Source of the DNA: Serilophus lunatus
Taxonomy: Eukaryota; Chordata; Aves; Passeriformes; Eurylaimidae
Direction: 5' to 3'
Assembly: GCA_013399895.1 (NCBI GenBank)
Contig: VXBA01000317.1
Location: 597,539 to 661,538, forward strand
Length of the DNA: 64,000 nt
In this document: in pieces, positions 36,701 through 48,003 of the stretch
Layout of the letters: the number at the start of each line of letters is the position of its first letter
How positions within the stretch are numbered: the stretch's first letter is position 1
Notes under the pieces: generated by a model
Told to the model about the DNA's origin: nothing
Seen by the model: only the letters and a program-made list of their open reading frames with translations
Databases searched by the model: none
Position numbers and translations under genes: made by a program

Positions 36701-39700
36701 CACTGCCCACTCTGCTGCCCACTCTGCTGCCCACTCTGCTGCCCACTCTGCTGCCCACACTGCTGCCCACTCTGCTGCCCACACTGCTGCCCACTCTGCT
36801 GCCCACTCTGCTGCCCACACTGCTGCCCACTCTGCTGCCCACACCACTGCCCACGGCGCTGCCCACTCTGCTGCCCACGGCGCTGCTGTGGGGAATGGCA
36901 CCAGCGGGGAGGGTATGTTGCATTACTCCCTGAATGGATGTTGTGGGATTAGGGCTGAGCAACGGGGTCTGCAGCAGTGCCTGTGCGCCCCCACCCCACC
37001 CTGCCTGCCCTCACCCTGCCTGTTCTGTCCGCAGCCGGTTCGGTACCAAGTGTGCCCGCTGTGGCAGGCAGATCTACGCCAGCGACTGGGTGCGGCGAGC
37101 GCGGGGCAACGCCTACCACCTCGCCTGCTTCGCCTGCTTCTCCTGCAAACGGCAGCTCTCCACCGGCGAGGAGTTCGGCTTGGTGGAGGAGAAGGTGCTG
37201 TGCCGGATCCACTACGACACCATGATAGAGAACCTCAAGCGAGCGGCAGAGAACGGTAACAGAGCCCCCCCAGCGCCGCGGGCACGGCTCAGCCCGGGCG
37301 CTGCGCTGGGTGTCACTGTGCCCCCCCATCACGGGGGTCGGGGTCGGTGCTGTTGTTGCTAAAAAGGGGTGATGGGTGACCCTGGTGGGGCTTAAGCACA
37401 CGGCCTTGGGCTGGCAGAGGGTTCCTGGGGGTGGCCAACCTGCTGGCAGCACCTGTGGCTCGTGGCAGACCTCCGTGCCACGGGCACTGCCAGGGACAAG
37501 TGGCTGGTCCTGCACAGCCCGGTGTGCAGTGCGTGAGAAAGCTGCTGGGATTTTGAGGCTGTGAGTCATCAATCTAGAAGGTGGGACTGGCGATTCGACA
37601 AAACCTTCCCATCATTTTCCACTCGCCCTGCCCATCCGGGGTCGTGCTGCTCCCAGCTGGACTGTGCTGCACCAGGGCCAGCCAGCCTCTGTCCCAGTGG
37701 AGTCGGTGACACAGAGGTCACACCGCACCACAGCTCCCATCCCCTTGAGCCCACCCCTTCCTCCTGCATGGCAGCAGCCAGAGAGATGCTCGGAGGAACA
37801 AATCTGTGGGGTTAGTCCAGCGTGCTGCATGGAGAGGCCGAGCAGTGCCACAGCCTGTCCTGTGTTGCACAGTACCTCAGCACATGGTGGGCACAGGGAG
37901 GGACACACCACGGCCCAGCTCATGCAGCATGTGGAAACAATTAACAACCTGACGTGAAAATAATATGTTTCTGTTTACTGTGTTTGAGTAAGAGGATGAA
38001 AACCGAGTGCCCAGGCAGGCTGGGAGGGTCTGGGCTTGGGATGTGGCTCGTGGCATTTTGGTCCATATGGTCAGCTGCTGTGGAGGCAGAGGGAAGCAAT
38101 GGGAACAGGGATGGGGGAGAAGCCATGTGGCCTGGAGGAGCAGTTTGGTGTGAGGACAGCAGGATCTGCCACCAGAAAGTACTGCAGAGCTGTCTACCCC
38201 AGCTGAGGGCTGGGATGATGGGTTTGCTGCTGCTTGGAAGAACCTGCTGGTGTGGGCTGACCACCACAGTGTTGGGCAATTCTGGGGCACGTGGAGAGTG
38301 TCCTGTGTGGGTACCTGTGTCCAAACGTCCCCTGGTTTAGAGAAGGAGGCGGGGTCATTTTGGAGAGCTGCAGTTGCTGTGGAGTTGGAGGGCCACACTC
38401 CCCTCTCTAGTAATTACCCAGCAATTTCTTCTGCACATGAGGTTTTACATACAAGAAAAATAAACAGATGTTGCTGAAGTCAGAGTCCCATTCATCATCT
38501 GAAAAGAACAAGTCAAACTATATGAGAAAGTCCTTCAACTCAAGCCAAGACAATCACAGCCTGGTCCAGCTTGTGGAGCGAACACTGGGCTGTGCAGGCA
38601 CATCCCGGGAGTGGGGCAAGCACCAGTCCTGCTCAGCCTTCCTCCCTCACCCATCTCTCCTTGGTGCTTCACCTACGCTGCCGAGAGTGGACAGGCACAG
38701 CCTGGGCTGCAAGGGGGACCCCCAGTGAGAAACGAGGGCCCCCTGCTCTGGGCACCCTCCCTGCAGGCTGTGTAGCAGCATGAGCACAGCTTAGCTCACC
38801 TTGACACTGTGCTTGGCAAGGGGGAGGTCAGTGCCTCCCTGGTGCATCCCAAGGCCACGGGGACAGTGGAGGTTGGGGTGCTGGGAGGATTTGGGTCTGA
38901 GGAAAGGAGCAAATTGCCCCTTGAAACGCTCTGAGCAAATCAAACAACTGATAGAGGCAGTGCCTGTGGGGGAACACAGGGTCATAGGGAGCAGAGCAGG
39001 GCAGGAGTGATGGATGTTGGTGAGCCCAGCAGAGACAGGGTCCCTTCTGAGCCGCTCCCTGGAGGATGTGGCCAAGTGGTGGCCATAAGTCAGGGCCAGT
39101 GGGACATCAGTGCTTGCCCTCACCTTGACATCCCTCTTCCTGCTGCTATCTCCCTGCTGCATTTTTCTTAATTCAACAGTAAACTCTTCAGGGGTGGTGG
39201 TGTCTCCTGCCTCGTGTGTCGAGGGTGGCAGTGCTGGCTCCGCTCTTCCTGCTCCCACTTGCAGCAAGAGATGCTGTGGGTTCCTCACACCGTGATCCCA
39301 CCAGGAGATCTGTCCTCTGCTGCACGCAGGGGTGGAAGGTGGGGAGGTGAGTGACCTGTGGCTCACGAGGCTTCTCTCCTGCAGGCAATGGGATCACGCT
39401 GGAAGGGGCTGTGCCCTCGGAGCAGGACAGCCAGCCCAAGCCAGCCAAGAGAGCCCGCACCTCCTTCACCGCAGAGCAGCTGCAGGTAGGGGGGCTGGGC
39501 CGGGGGGGCTGCAGGGGCTGTGTCTCACTGGCCTCATGCTGAGCCCCTCTCTCCCCTCTCCCCCAGGTCATGCAGGCACAGTTTGCTCAGGACAACAACC
39601 CCGACGCACAGACGCTTCAGAAGCTGGCGGACATGACGGGGCTGAGTCGGAGGGTCATTCAGGTGAGGGGCAGGGCAGGGTGTGGGCACTACTGGCCCAG

Positions 39701-42700
39701 CAGCTCCAAGCAGGGCAGAGAGGGTGCACCTAAAGCTGGTACCAGACAGGGCTCACAGCCCTGTAGCCCCTCACTCCCACAGATCAACTCCAGGTATGAA
39801 GAGTCCAGCAGATTCGTGCTGCCTCCCCGGCACATCAGCTCCGCTGGCTCCCATAGGAAAGCCAGCACCATCCTTCCTCTGTCTCTGTTATGGGTTTTCT
39901 ATTTGTTTTTTCTCTTGGAATGCAAAGGAAAAAAAACCCCATACAGCCCCAGACATTTCCATCACATCCCTGAGTGGGAAAGCTGCCATCAGCACATGGT
40001 CCTGGAGCGCTGTGCTCTGCCCCAAGAGCCACCCCAGAGCTTCCCCAGCAGCTGCCCCTGCCAGGAGCAGGCAAAGTTTACCAGCTTCAGAAGGCATTGG
40101 AATTAGGAGGTTTAAAGAAAAAGGGGGTTTTCAGCCCCTTTTGGTGGCAGGAAAGTCCCTGTGCCTACGCTGGGAGGGGGCAAAGTGATGTCGTAGGGAC
40201 TGAGAAACATCCCCTCTGCAACTCTCAGCTCAGACTCACAGACAGCCCAGTTTTGCCTCTTGGTGACATAAATACTCATCACTTTAATGTTCTGCTGACA
40301 TATTTTCTGCATACAATAAAAACATGAGTGATTAAAATAGATTTGGAATTTTCAGCCAGGATTATTTTGCCAATGACACATTTAAATTTCATATGTGAAA
40401 ATCCGGCTGGATCCTCCGTTCTTGACATTCTTCATTTAGCTAAAGATCAAGCAAGGCTGAACACCAGGTGATATTTTATGTGACTATTTTTTAAAGATGC
40501 TTTGAACAGGAAACAATTTGTCAGATGTTTCCTTCTCTGTGGCCCAGAGTGCTCAGTCTTGGAGAGCTGATCCTCACTCAGGTTTGGAGAAGGTTTTTAC
40601 TCCCAGCTATCTTTCAGAATTTAAGGCCCAAGAAAGAAATCATCTCTTTGTCATTAAAACCCCCTTCCATGCATGTTTTACCTCTAGATGTAATTCCTTA
40701 ACTATTCCTTTAATTAAAAGCAGTGAGGTATGGTCAGAGGGCTCCTGCCTGCTGCTCATACACACTAGGGCTGTATCCCACCACAGCATTCTCCTTTCTC
40801 AGCTTTAATCTTCCGTTGATGTGGTTTTTGGATATGATAAACCACAAGTGATTAAAACAATATTGTTTTCATCATCTTTGAAGTCACAATTTCTCATAGT
40901 CTAAGCTTCTACTCAGTTTTGTCTCCCCTTGTTCTTTCTCTTGCCAATGGTGATGTTTCTCAGCTGTACTTTTAGGCCAGGTGAGCCGGGGCTGACACCT
41001 TGAAGGGCCCTCCCATTGTTTGCAAGGAAGCTTTGCAGGGTCAAAGCTTTTCATATGCAGCTTTATTCCTGCTCTATTGAGTGTAACACAAAGCTATGGA
41101 AGCTGGTAAAACACCGGTGGGATGCAGATTTCTCAATTTCACTCCCTTTTTTTTTTAAATACTTGGAGGAGTCTCCCCTCTTAAGGTGTTGGCGAAGGAC
41201 CACACGGTGGGATCTCACAGCAGTCGCTGCTTTTCTTTCAGGTTTGGTTTCAAAACTGCAGAGCCCGCCATAAAAAACACACCCCCCAGCACACGGTGCC
41301 GCCCTCGGGAGCCCCCCCGTCCCGCATCCCCTCCTCTCTCTCCGATGACATTCACTACTCGCCCTTCAGCAGCCCCGAGCGGGCCCGGATGGTGACACTG
41401 CACGGATACATAGAAAGTAAGAGACGGTGGGGGGCTCGGGGGGGACAGGGCAGGGGGAGCTCCCCGGGACCTGGCAGTGGCACCTGCCAAAAACACCCTC
41501 GTGCTGAGGCTGCGTGTGCTGCTCCTCGGGTCGGATGAACTTTGCCTTTGGGGTTTCCTGAAGGGCTGTCCAGGAGGGAGGCTCAGATGAGAGAGGGAGG
41601 GGGCAGGGGGCTGCTGCTCTTTCCCTCCATACTCATCTGCAGGAAAGTCAGTGCCTGGGTTTTACCTGCCTGGTCCTTGGGCCTCTTGTGTTCTCTGTCA
41701 TGGAGAAGAGGTGTAGGTGTGAGTGTGCCCTCTTGAGCTCAGTGGTCAGTGGCCTCCTTCCTCCTCCAAACAGCACAGTTGCTTTCTCTAACAATTGTGT
41801 GTGCTGGTGAATGATTCGTGAGTGAGGAGCAGCTTTGGTCATGCCTGGACAGAGGTTTTGGCTCTGTGACTCTTTGAGGCTTCTCCCCTCCCTCACCCCT
41901 GTGGGCTCCTGCTGTGGCTCTTCCTGATCCACTGGTCACCTCTAGTTCCACATGTGTCCCAAGCTGCTCCCCGAGCCGGTTGGAGGGCGTGTGTTGTTTG
42001 TAGTAACAGAGGCTGAAGCCTCTTCTCATCCACAGGTCAGGTACAGTGTGGACAAGTGCACTGTAGACTTCCCTACACTGCTCCACCAGTGCACCTCAAA
42101 GCAGACATGGAAGGACCACTATCTAATAGGGGTGAGAAGGTAATTGTAGTCCTTGTTTTAAGCTCTGGAGCCAACCCTCCACTGTAGCAAAGATCTGTGT
42201 GTAACATCACTGCCACCACTGTCTCCTGTCAGCACCACTGCTTTGCTTCTCCGTGACCTCCAGCAGCTGCTGCCCACTCATCTTTCTTTCCTTAGTAGGC
42301 CCTCAGTTATGTGCCCACTGTTGGTTAAAATGGCATCATTTTGTTCTTCACTAAACAATCCCTTGTTGTGATGTGCTGGGACACTGCGTTCTCAGAAGGC
42401 TTCTCACATCCTCCTGCCTCCATCCTCTCTGGTTTCTCCCCTTTCCACGTGCCCTGAGCTCTATCCTGCCCCTTTCCTCAGGCACCTGCATGTGTTGTTG
42501 GTGCAAACAGCAACTGGCTGTTGATAACAGAGCAGGGGGGACCTTCAGCATGTGCTAACTTCCTAGTTTTCCATGAGTTAACAAAAAAAGATTCATTTCT
42601 TGTGGGTTGCAGTATTGCTTAAAGAAAAATAACAACTGGCTGTTACAATATCTGAAGTAGGAATGTTATTTCACAATGTCTGGCCAGGAAACAATATTAC

Positions 42701-43622
42701 ATGTTCATATTTTTCTGTTCAGCACTGTTCTAACACACAGCTTATTGGGAGCAAGACTGCTCAAACATGTGTAGGCTCATAAGATTTTATTTGGGACCCC
42801 AGTTTCAGTGACTTTCTTTTGAGGAAAGAGACCTTGGCAACTCTTAGTGGTTTTTGTTTTTGGCTTTACTGTTAAGAAGTTCTCAGCATCTCTCTTTTAA
42901 GATCCCTCTCTACTCAGTGAAGCAGCAGCAGCTTATTGAGCTCTGTTTCAATAAGCACAAAAAGGGGCACAGCAAAGTTACTTTTTCAGTTCAAATGCTA
43001 CCATTTTGTCATGATATCTGCACAGGAAGCTGCAGAGTTTTCAGAAAATATTATACAGTCCTGATGCTGTTGTTCAGAGAAGCTCCACTGCAGTAAGCAG
43101 CTCCTGATTTAAATGCAATTTCTTGCTTGCAGCTGTTGGAGAACAGGATTCTCAGGACACGGAGCTGCCCCACAACCAGCTCCTTTTACAAACAATCAGT
43201 TGCATGTTGAATTCCTGAAAACTGAGACAGCTTTTTTTTGCACATCCAAAATTTTTTAAAGGCAGTGACAGCTGAGATCTTGTGTAAGTGCTACGTCTCT
43301 GTAACCCTGGTTTTGGTGTTTGATTTCACAGCTGAAAGTGTGCCCAGGGGTGCACCTTTCCCTCAGGCTGTGTCCTGCTGTTGTCCTGTTACCTCCTGCC
43401 TGGGCTCCTTGGTGTGGCACCTGCATCCCAGCAGCTCCTTCTGTGGGCAGGGCTGGCAGCTCCCGGGCAGACAGTGCTTCCAGAGAGGGTTTTCCTATGG
43501 GGAAGTGTGTGCCACAGCGGGGCCCATGTCTGTTCTGTTATCCCTGAAAACACGTTGCCATCACGAAAGCAGCTAACACTCTGCTCCCTTTTTCCCATCA
43601 GGTCATCCTGTTTCAGTACTGA
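30664..43622 (+). CDS. LHX6: LIM homeobox 6 transcription factor
   Basis: Nine coding exons join in phase to a complete 361-aa protein (human main form about 363): 30664-30726, 31015-31197, 31274-31395, 37035-37255, 39385-39485, 39567-39662, 41242-41416, 42036-42139 and 43602-43622. LHX6 is a nuclear DNA-binding regulator of cortical interneuron and first-arch/craniofacial development. LIM1 has ligands C68, C71, H89, C92, C95, C98, C117, D120; LIM2 has C129, C132, H151, C154, C157, C160, C179, H182. The homeodomain is about residues 217-276, with [11 protein letters not shown] and Asn51 at 267, and is split by introns. The protein ends EKVILFQY. I chose ATG 30664 because it aligns with the mammalian start, gives the expected length and sits about 40 nt after the predicted TATA start site. 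ATG 30622 would add 14 residues. Skipping exon 8 gives another C-terminus. Confidence 0.97.
30727..31014. repeat. degenerate GC-rich repeats in LHX6 intron 1
   Basis: The 288-bp intron is made largely of imperfect copies of GGGCCGGGG-GCTGCGGG-type motifs spaced about 35-60 bases apart, G-rich on the LHX6 sense strand. The repeats are too diverged to give a clean period. Confidence 0.55.
31015..31197 (+). CDS. LHX6: LHX6 exon 2, start of LIM1
   Basis: 61 codons: a Ser/Pro-rich linker ([16 protein letters not shown]) followed by [19 protein letters not shown] with the first two LIM1 zinc ligands. Confidence 0.97.
31274..31395 (+). CDS. LHX6: LHX6 exon 3, rest of LIM1
   Basis: Encodes [20 protein letters not shown] to FCKMDYF, with six LIM1 zinc ligands. 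Ends two bases into Ser; intron 2 upstream is only 76 bp. Confidence 0.97.
35190..35520. promoter_or_regulatory. candidate intronic enhancer of LHX6
   Basis: An abrupt AT-rich, complex block inside an otherwise GC-rich intron, with AAGTAATTCAATTTACAGG, AAAAATTAATACAG and other homeodomain-like cores. No repeat or exon character. Inference from composition. Confidence 0.4.
36481..36886. repeat. 12-bp minisatellite in LHX6 intron 3
   Basis: About 34 tandem 12-bp units of the types CCCACTCTGCTG, CCCACACTGCTG, CCCATGGCACTG and CCCACGGCGCTG. Most changes are at the 4 central positions. It ends about 150 bp before the LIM2 exon acceptor. Because 12 is a multiple of 3, long frames stay open on both strands; these are not genes. 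Confidence 0.97.
37035..37255 (+). CDS. LHX6: LHX6 exon 4, LIM2
   Basis: Encodes [18 protein letters not shown] through [18 protein letters not shown], the whole second LIM domain. Acceptor GTCCGCAG, donor GTAACA; ends one base into a Gly codon. Confidence 0.97.
39385..39485 (+). CDS. LHX6: LHX6 exon 5, start of homeodomain
   Basis: Encodes the linker [20 protein letters not shown] and homeodomain arm and helix 1 start [13 protein letters not shown]. Confidence 0.97.
39567..39662 (+). CDS. LHX6: LHX6 exon 6, homeodomain helices 1-3
   Basis: 32 codons, [17 protein letters not shown] to GLSRRVIQ. The next intron splits the recognition helix between Gln and Val. Intron 5 upstream is 81 bp. Confidence 0.97.
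40260..40880. promoter_or_regulatory. candidate element in LHX6 intron 6
   Basis: AT-rich, non-repetitive sequence with repeated TGATTAAAA (near 40328 and 40850) and TTAATTAAAA (near 40711). The intron flanks are more GC-rich. An AATAAA at 40315 is present but downstream exons continue, so I do not treat it as the gene end. Confidence 0.35.
41242..41416 (+). CDS. LHX6: LHX6 exon 7, end of homeodomain
   Basis: Begins [17 protein letters not shown], the recognition helix with Asn51, then a Pro/Ser-rich tail through HGYIE. Ends one base into a Ser codon, which lets it splice to either exon 8 or exon 9. Confidence 0.97.
42036..42139 (+). CDS. LHX6: LHX6 exon 8 (skippable)
   Basis: Encodes [20 protein letters not shown] to SNRGEK after completing the Ser codon. 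It is 104 nt, not a multiple of 3, so skipping it changes the frame of the last exon. Confidence 0.94.
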
Positions 43623-43684
43623 CTGCCCAGACTCTTCCTCACCTGCCCATGGCCCTACCAGCACCGCTGTCCCTCAGCCGCTGA
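43602..43684 (+). CDS. LHX6: LHX6 last exon, two reading frames
   Basis: In the frame set by exon 8 it encodes VILFQY and TGA at 43620-43622. If exon 7 splices directly here, the frame gives Ser then 26 residues beginning HPVSVLTA and ending PLSLSR, with TGA at 43682-43684 (protein 347 aa). Mammalian LHX6 has both endings, and both are recognisable here. Confidence 0.88.
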
Positions 43685-46600
43685 CAGTGTCCAGCCCATG
43701 GCAACTGGTATCAGTCACACAGGAGAAGCTCAGATCCAGCACTCCCAGTTCTTCCCATTGACCAGCACCTCACGTCCACTCTGATTTCTCCAGCGACACT
43801 CTGTGTATTTGTGTGTTGAGTGCAGAGTTACATTTGACACTTGTTTCTTGTGGACTTGTAGAATGACCGTGAGTCTCTCCGAGGCAGTGCCAGACACAGT
43901 CAAAACTAGTGACTCTACTGTGCTTGCAAATCTTGCTCCCAAACCCATGGGAATATGAACAACCCAGAACACGCTGAGTCTCGGGGGGGTCGATGATCTC
44001 CTCTGGGCATGAAGGAGGAATTTACGTGGTTTGGCCTGATTCTCTTTTTGCACCAGTGAAGCAGTTCCCGGACATCCCTCCTTGTTTCCACTTGCATGTG
44101 TGAAATCTGAAATGGGCTTTTTGGCTCAGCAACTCAATACATAGACAGACCTTCCTGAGCCAAACTCACAAGTAGCTGAGACTCCACTAAGTGGAAAACA
44201 AAATGCCAGCTGGAAATAGGCAGTTTTTCTTCCTCCTCAAAGTGCTTTAGAATCACATGTCCTTTGATCACTCAAAGGTAAGTAAATCTTAGTGTTTTTC
44301 CCCCCATTTTATAGGAGGGAAAACAGAGAAGTCCTGAACTGAGAGGAACCACGGGGGTTGGTGGCAGAGCCAGGTTTAGCACCCTGAAGTTTTTGATTGT
44401 TGACTGAATATCACTCTCTTCTCACAGCCATCTGCCAAATCATAGTTTGGGTTTGTTGGGTTTTTTTTAAGTTTTTTATTCTTTATTAACAAGCTACTTT
44501 ATTTCCTTGGAGTCATATTGGATCACAAATGGGTGATTTCAGAATGTACCTACACAAAACTCTCAGACACTCCATACTCTGGGACTGGGAAATGCTCAAT
44601 GGAAGGTGGCCGTAAAGGTGTAGAAACGTTCTGCCCCGCTGTGGACCCAAGTCCAGTCAGTGGAAACAGTCAGGTAAAAACTGGAGCCCAGTTCAAACCG
44701 TGAAGACCACAGTAAGGCCAGCAGGAACGGTCACGAGCCGAGTGGACAGCAAGGTGATGGCATGCTCCTTTGTCTGGCAGCATCGCTCTGATTCCCTCTG
44801 CCCTGCTGTTGTTCTCCCTTGCTGGAGTGTGGCTGTTGGTCCTGGGATGAAGGGGCAGCCAGGGAGAACTGCTGCTGGCGGGCAGGCACCGCTGGGCTCA
44901 CGGCAACAGCAAAGGAAGTGCTCAGCAGTCTGGCCCCAAATCAGGAAAAAGACTCCAAAATGAGCCTTCATTGACGGTAATAACAGAAAGTAAACAAGTG
45001 ACCTCTGCCAGCCCTTCTCAGTTTGCACCGAGCCAAGAGCAGGTCTGAAAGAAAACCTCTCTCCACGCAAGCACACGGGTCTGTCCTGCTGCTAAGTGTC
45101 TGTGAGGCTGCACTTCCAAGAATGTGAAAGCCTACCATGAGCCACAGCTAGTGAGGGAGAGATGACTGAACAGTGTCCGAGGAGCCGGAGACGGGAATCC
45201 ATCCATTACATAACTTGTTTTTAATCCGAATTGTAGATCCACGTGTTTTCCTCTCTGGGAGATCCTGGATCAATCTCCACCATCGGCTGGGTGGGCAGCC
45301 ATCCATCCCACTGGCCTGGCCAGCCCCTAGTGCACACATGGCAAGCCTTCTCCTGACCATGTCCCTGAACTCTGTGTGACACCAGCAGCCACACACGTGG
45401 CTCCAGCTGACCGGGAATGGCCCGAGGAGATGTGGATGTCTGCTGAGGTGGCCACCAAGGTCTCTTGGTTTGAGAAGTAGCTGAGTACAAGCACACATTG
45501 ACATTGGTTGGAACAAACACATGTATACACACACTCTTCTTTGTGTGTGTGAGTATATATTGAGAGAGAAGGAGAGAGAGTGATGGTACTACCTCGGACA
45601 GTTAGGCCAGTATCTGTCTAATTGCAGCCAGCAGCTCTACCCCCAATTTAAAATAACATTTGAAAGGAGAGAGGGGATTAATTCCAGAGAATATTACTGT
45701 CGTCTCCTGACGTGCAAGCGACCGTTTCCAGTGTGTGACCAGTGACAAGGCACTGCCCCACGCCCGACCTGACTGGAACCTGCACTGCAGAGGTGTCCCC
45801 TCGGGGAGGGGACAGTCACCACTCGCACCAGTTACAGTCATTTTTGTCCTTGTCCGTAGCAATGAGTGAAGGACGGGTGTTCCCTCCGTTGGCTCTTGGT
45901 GAGTGTTTGTAATCCCAGGATGAGGCGGTTGCTGTGGCCGTGTGGAACAGCCTGAAGGTGCTGGTGAGGGTTGAGGGAGGGTCACGGGGCCTGACTTTGT
46001 TCTCCATTTGTGCTCACGCATCCTAATGACCATTTAGTTGTGGAATTAGTGCCGTAAAGGAATGGGTAGTTATTTCATTTAAGGCTGAAGGAGAGACTTC
46101 AGGCTGTAACTTGCCCTGACATCCCACAGTCCTTGAGATTTCCACAACGGTTTTGTTGAGGGAGAAAAGAGTTTGATGTGTTTCTCCTCTGTCTCGGCGG
46201 GGCGATGAAAGGGAAACTATCAAATATGTATCTGCTAAATACCAACTTGATCAAAAAAAAGCCCCACTTGTGAAATGTACTGTAAATCCAAGGGTTTGTA
46301 ACCGATCCCACACAGGGCCAGAGTGCAGGGCAGGGGCTGAGGGAGCGTAGGTGTTTCTCTCCAGGGATGTGGGCTCACCACAGACTGTGCTCGGGGCACT
46401 TCCCCCCATAAGTAGCCAGGAGCAGCTTTGCTAATTCAGAAATCAGGCTCTGTTTATATTAAGCCCAAATTGTTTGCAAAAACTGGAAGCAATTCAGCTT
46501 GTGCAGTTTTAGAGCTAATTATGTGTATGGAAAATACTCAACTGTACCAAGAATGTAAGAAATCTTCTAATTTATTCAATACATTGTTTCACAACATATT

Positions 46601-47290
46601 TCACACTGACTGTTGCCACTGAACCAAACCTTATCTCAGGTCATTTGCATTCATCTCCTGTCTGTGGATTAAAAAAAAAAATAAAATTAAAGTCATTCTC
46701 ATTTTCTTAGTTTATTCAGTAATTGCCAGATGGGTTCTGGTGCAGCAGTGCAGACTCCACGCACTAAACTTTTCCAGTTGCTATTTACAAACCCTTTGCA
46801 GACAGAATCCACTGAAGACAGCCAGTGGAAGGCTCTTCAATCCAGTTTAATAAGGTAACTAATACAGCTCGGCTCTGAAAGTGGAATGGTTTAAGGTTTT
46901 ATCACCAGTGATTTTTTTTGGCTCATGCTGGTTAACCCCAATGCCCGAGCTAAAGGTGCTTACAACAACTCACTCGTTGGGATGGGAGTGGGAACCAATC
47001 CTGCACTACTATCAGTGATTTATCTGTAGGATGCCAACTAAACACCAGTTTTATTTCATCTGCCAATCATTTTGTTGTAGCATGTTGCAATTCTGCATGT
47101 CTTGGCTACAATGGTTAAAAAATTTTTTCTCTGAATGAGTGGACAGTCAAGACTAATATTTATTTTAAAAAAGTAAAACTAAATTGTAAGCACTTTTTTG
47201 TAAAACCAATGTCTGTTTTGTTACATACTTTTAATGTTGTGCTTTGTAAATGTCTTATTTGTGTAATAAATAAAGTTAATGCAAGTAGAA
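43623..47290 (+). other. LHX6: LHX6 3' UTR
   Basis: No other gene or splice-phased exon is seen between the LHX6 stop and a strong double poly(A) signal at 47265-47274. The last 1 kb is AT-rich with T-rich tracts, as in long vertebrate 3' UTRs. A short TG/GA microsatellite-like stretch lies at 45541-45582. An earlier AATAAA at 46680-46685 could give a shorter form. Confidence 0.65.
47265..47274 (+). terminator. LHX6: LHX6 distal poly(A) signals
   Basis: Two overlapping AATAAA hexamers (47265-47270 and 47269-47274), followed by T-rich sequence about 50 bases on. Confidence 0.7.
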
Positions 47291-47328
47291 GTGCTGGCAC
47301 TTACATCCAGAAAATGATGTAATTCCAT

Positions 47329-47339
47329 TTTATTTTATT
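47329..47339 (-). terminator. MORN5: MORN5 poly(A) signal candidates
   Basis: Two overlapping AATAAA hexamers on the minus strand, about 590 nt past the MORN5 stop. Another minus-strand AATAAA lies at 47393-47398. Any of these would place the MORN5 3' end within about 100 bp of the LHX6 3' end. Confidence 0.45.
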
Positions 47340-47923
47340 TTTAAATACTTTCTGGCTTACTAATCAAGCAGCAACCCACCCAGTTTTCCTCTTTTATTAT
47401 TTTGTTAAACTCTGGCTTCAGGAGAGTTCAACAAACGTTTGTAGTAAATGGATATAATTTCCTAGTTAGCAAACCAGTCATTAAAGAATACCTCTGGTGT
47501 ACATTATTACAATGATCAATCAATATTAAAGTACTGAGGAAAAAAAGAGGAAAGGAATTCACCAGGACAGCTAACTAAAATCTGGGAAAATAATGTTGAT
47601 TAAGATGGATTTGAATGACTTCAACACCGAATCTGAGGCACTCCTTTTAACAAATTGTTTTCAGGCTTAATAGTGTTTATACACACGACACTGCACACCT
47701 CTCAGGAATATTATCGTGAGTACAGTTGGCTTTTTTTCCGTGGCTTTTGCTCAGCATGACTGATTAAATGATTATTTCCATTTTTGTTTGCTCTGACAAA
47801 GATGACAGAAAGATTATATTCCTGTCGAGGGAAAGGCTGAGACAGATCCACGAGGACAAATTGCATTTGTTGTGACTCAGATTACCTGCTTTGCTGGAGT
47901 ATTATCGTGGAGGAAGGACTGGT

Positions 47924-48003
47924 TTATGGTTTCGGTTTAAGCTCAGTTCCTACAGCCCGAGCTTTCCGGCAGGTCCGGATGATCCATTCATGCTCATCAG
48001 CGT
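47924..48003 (-). CDS. MORN5: MORN5 last exon
   Basis: Completes Asp and encodes ADEHEWIIRTCRKARAVGTE then LKPKP and TAA. Pyrimidine-rich acceptor with AG at 48005-48004. Identified by the conserved EHEW-RTCRK motif and phase agreement with exon 4 across 11.6 kb. Confidence 0.9.

Larger units (their letters stand above)
31396..37034 (+). other. LHX6: LHX6 intron 3
   Basis: 5.6-kb intron separating LIM1 from LIM2. It is CpG-rich from about 31690 to 33190, then mixed. It contains an AT-rich enhancer-like block at 35190-35520, a three-copy 15-bp repeat (GGGATGAGTCTTTCT) at 34203-34247, and a 12-bp minisatellite at 36481-36886. I see no further exon. Confidence 0.8.

Noticed and set aside
36120..37259. 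Long open frames (up to 379 aa, Ala/His- or Leu/Pro-rich) on both strands
   Set aside because: They are created by a 12-bp tandem repeat with no stop in any multiple-of-3 frame, and they run into LIM2 exon sequence in the wrong frame.
40315..40320. AATAAA as an LHX6 gene end
   Set aside because: Exons 7-9, in correct phase and with conserved coding, lie downstream.
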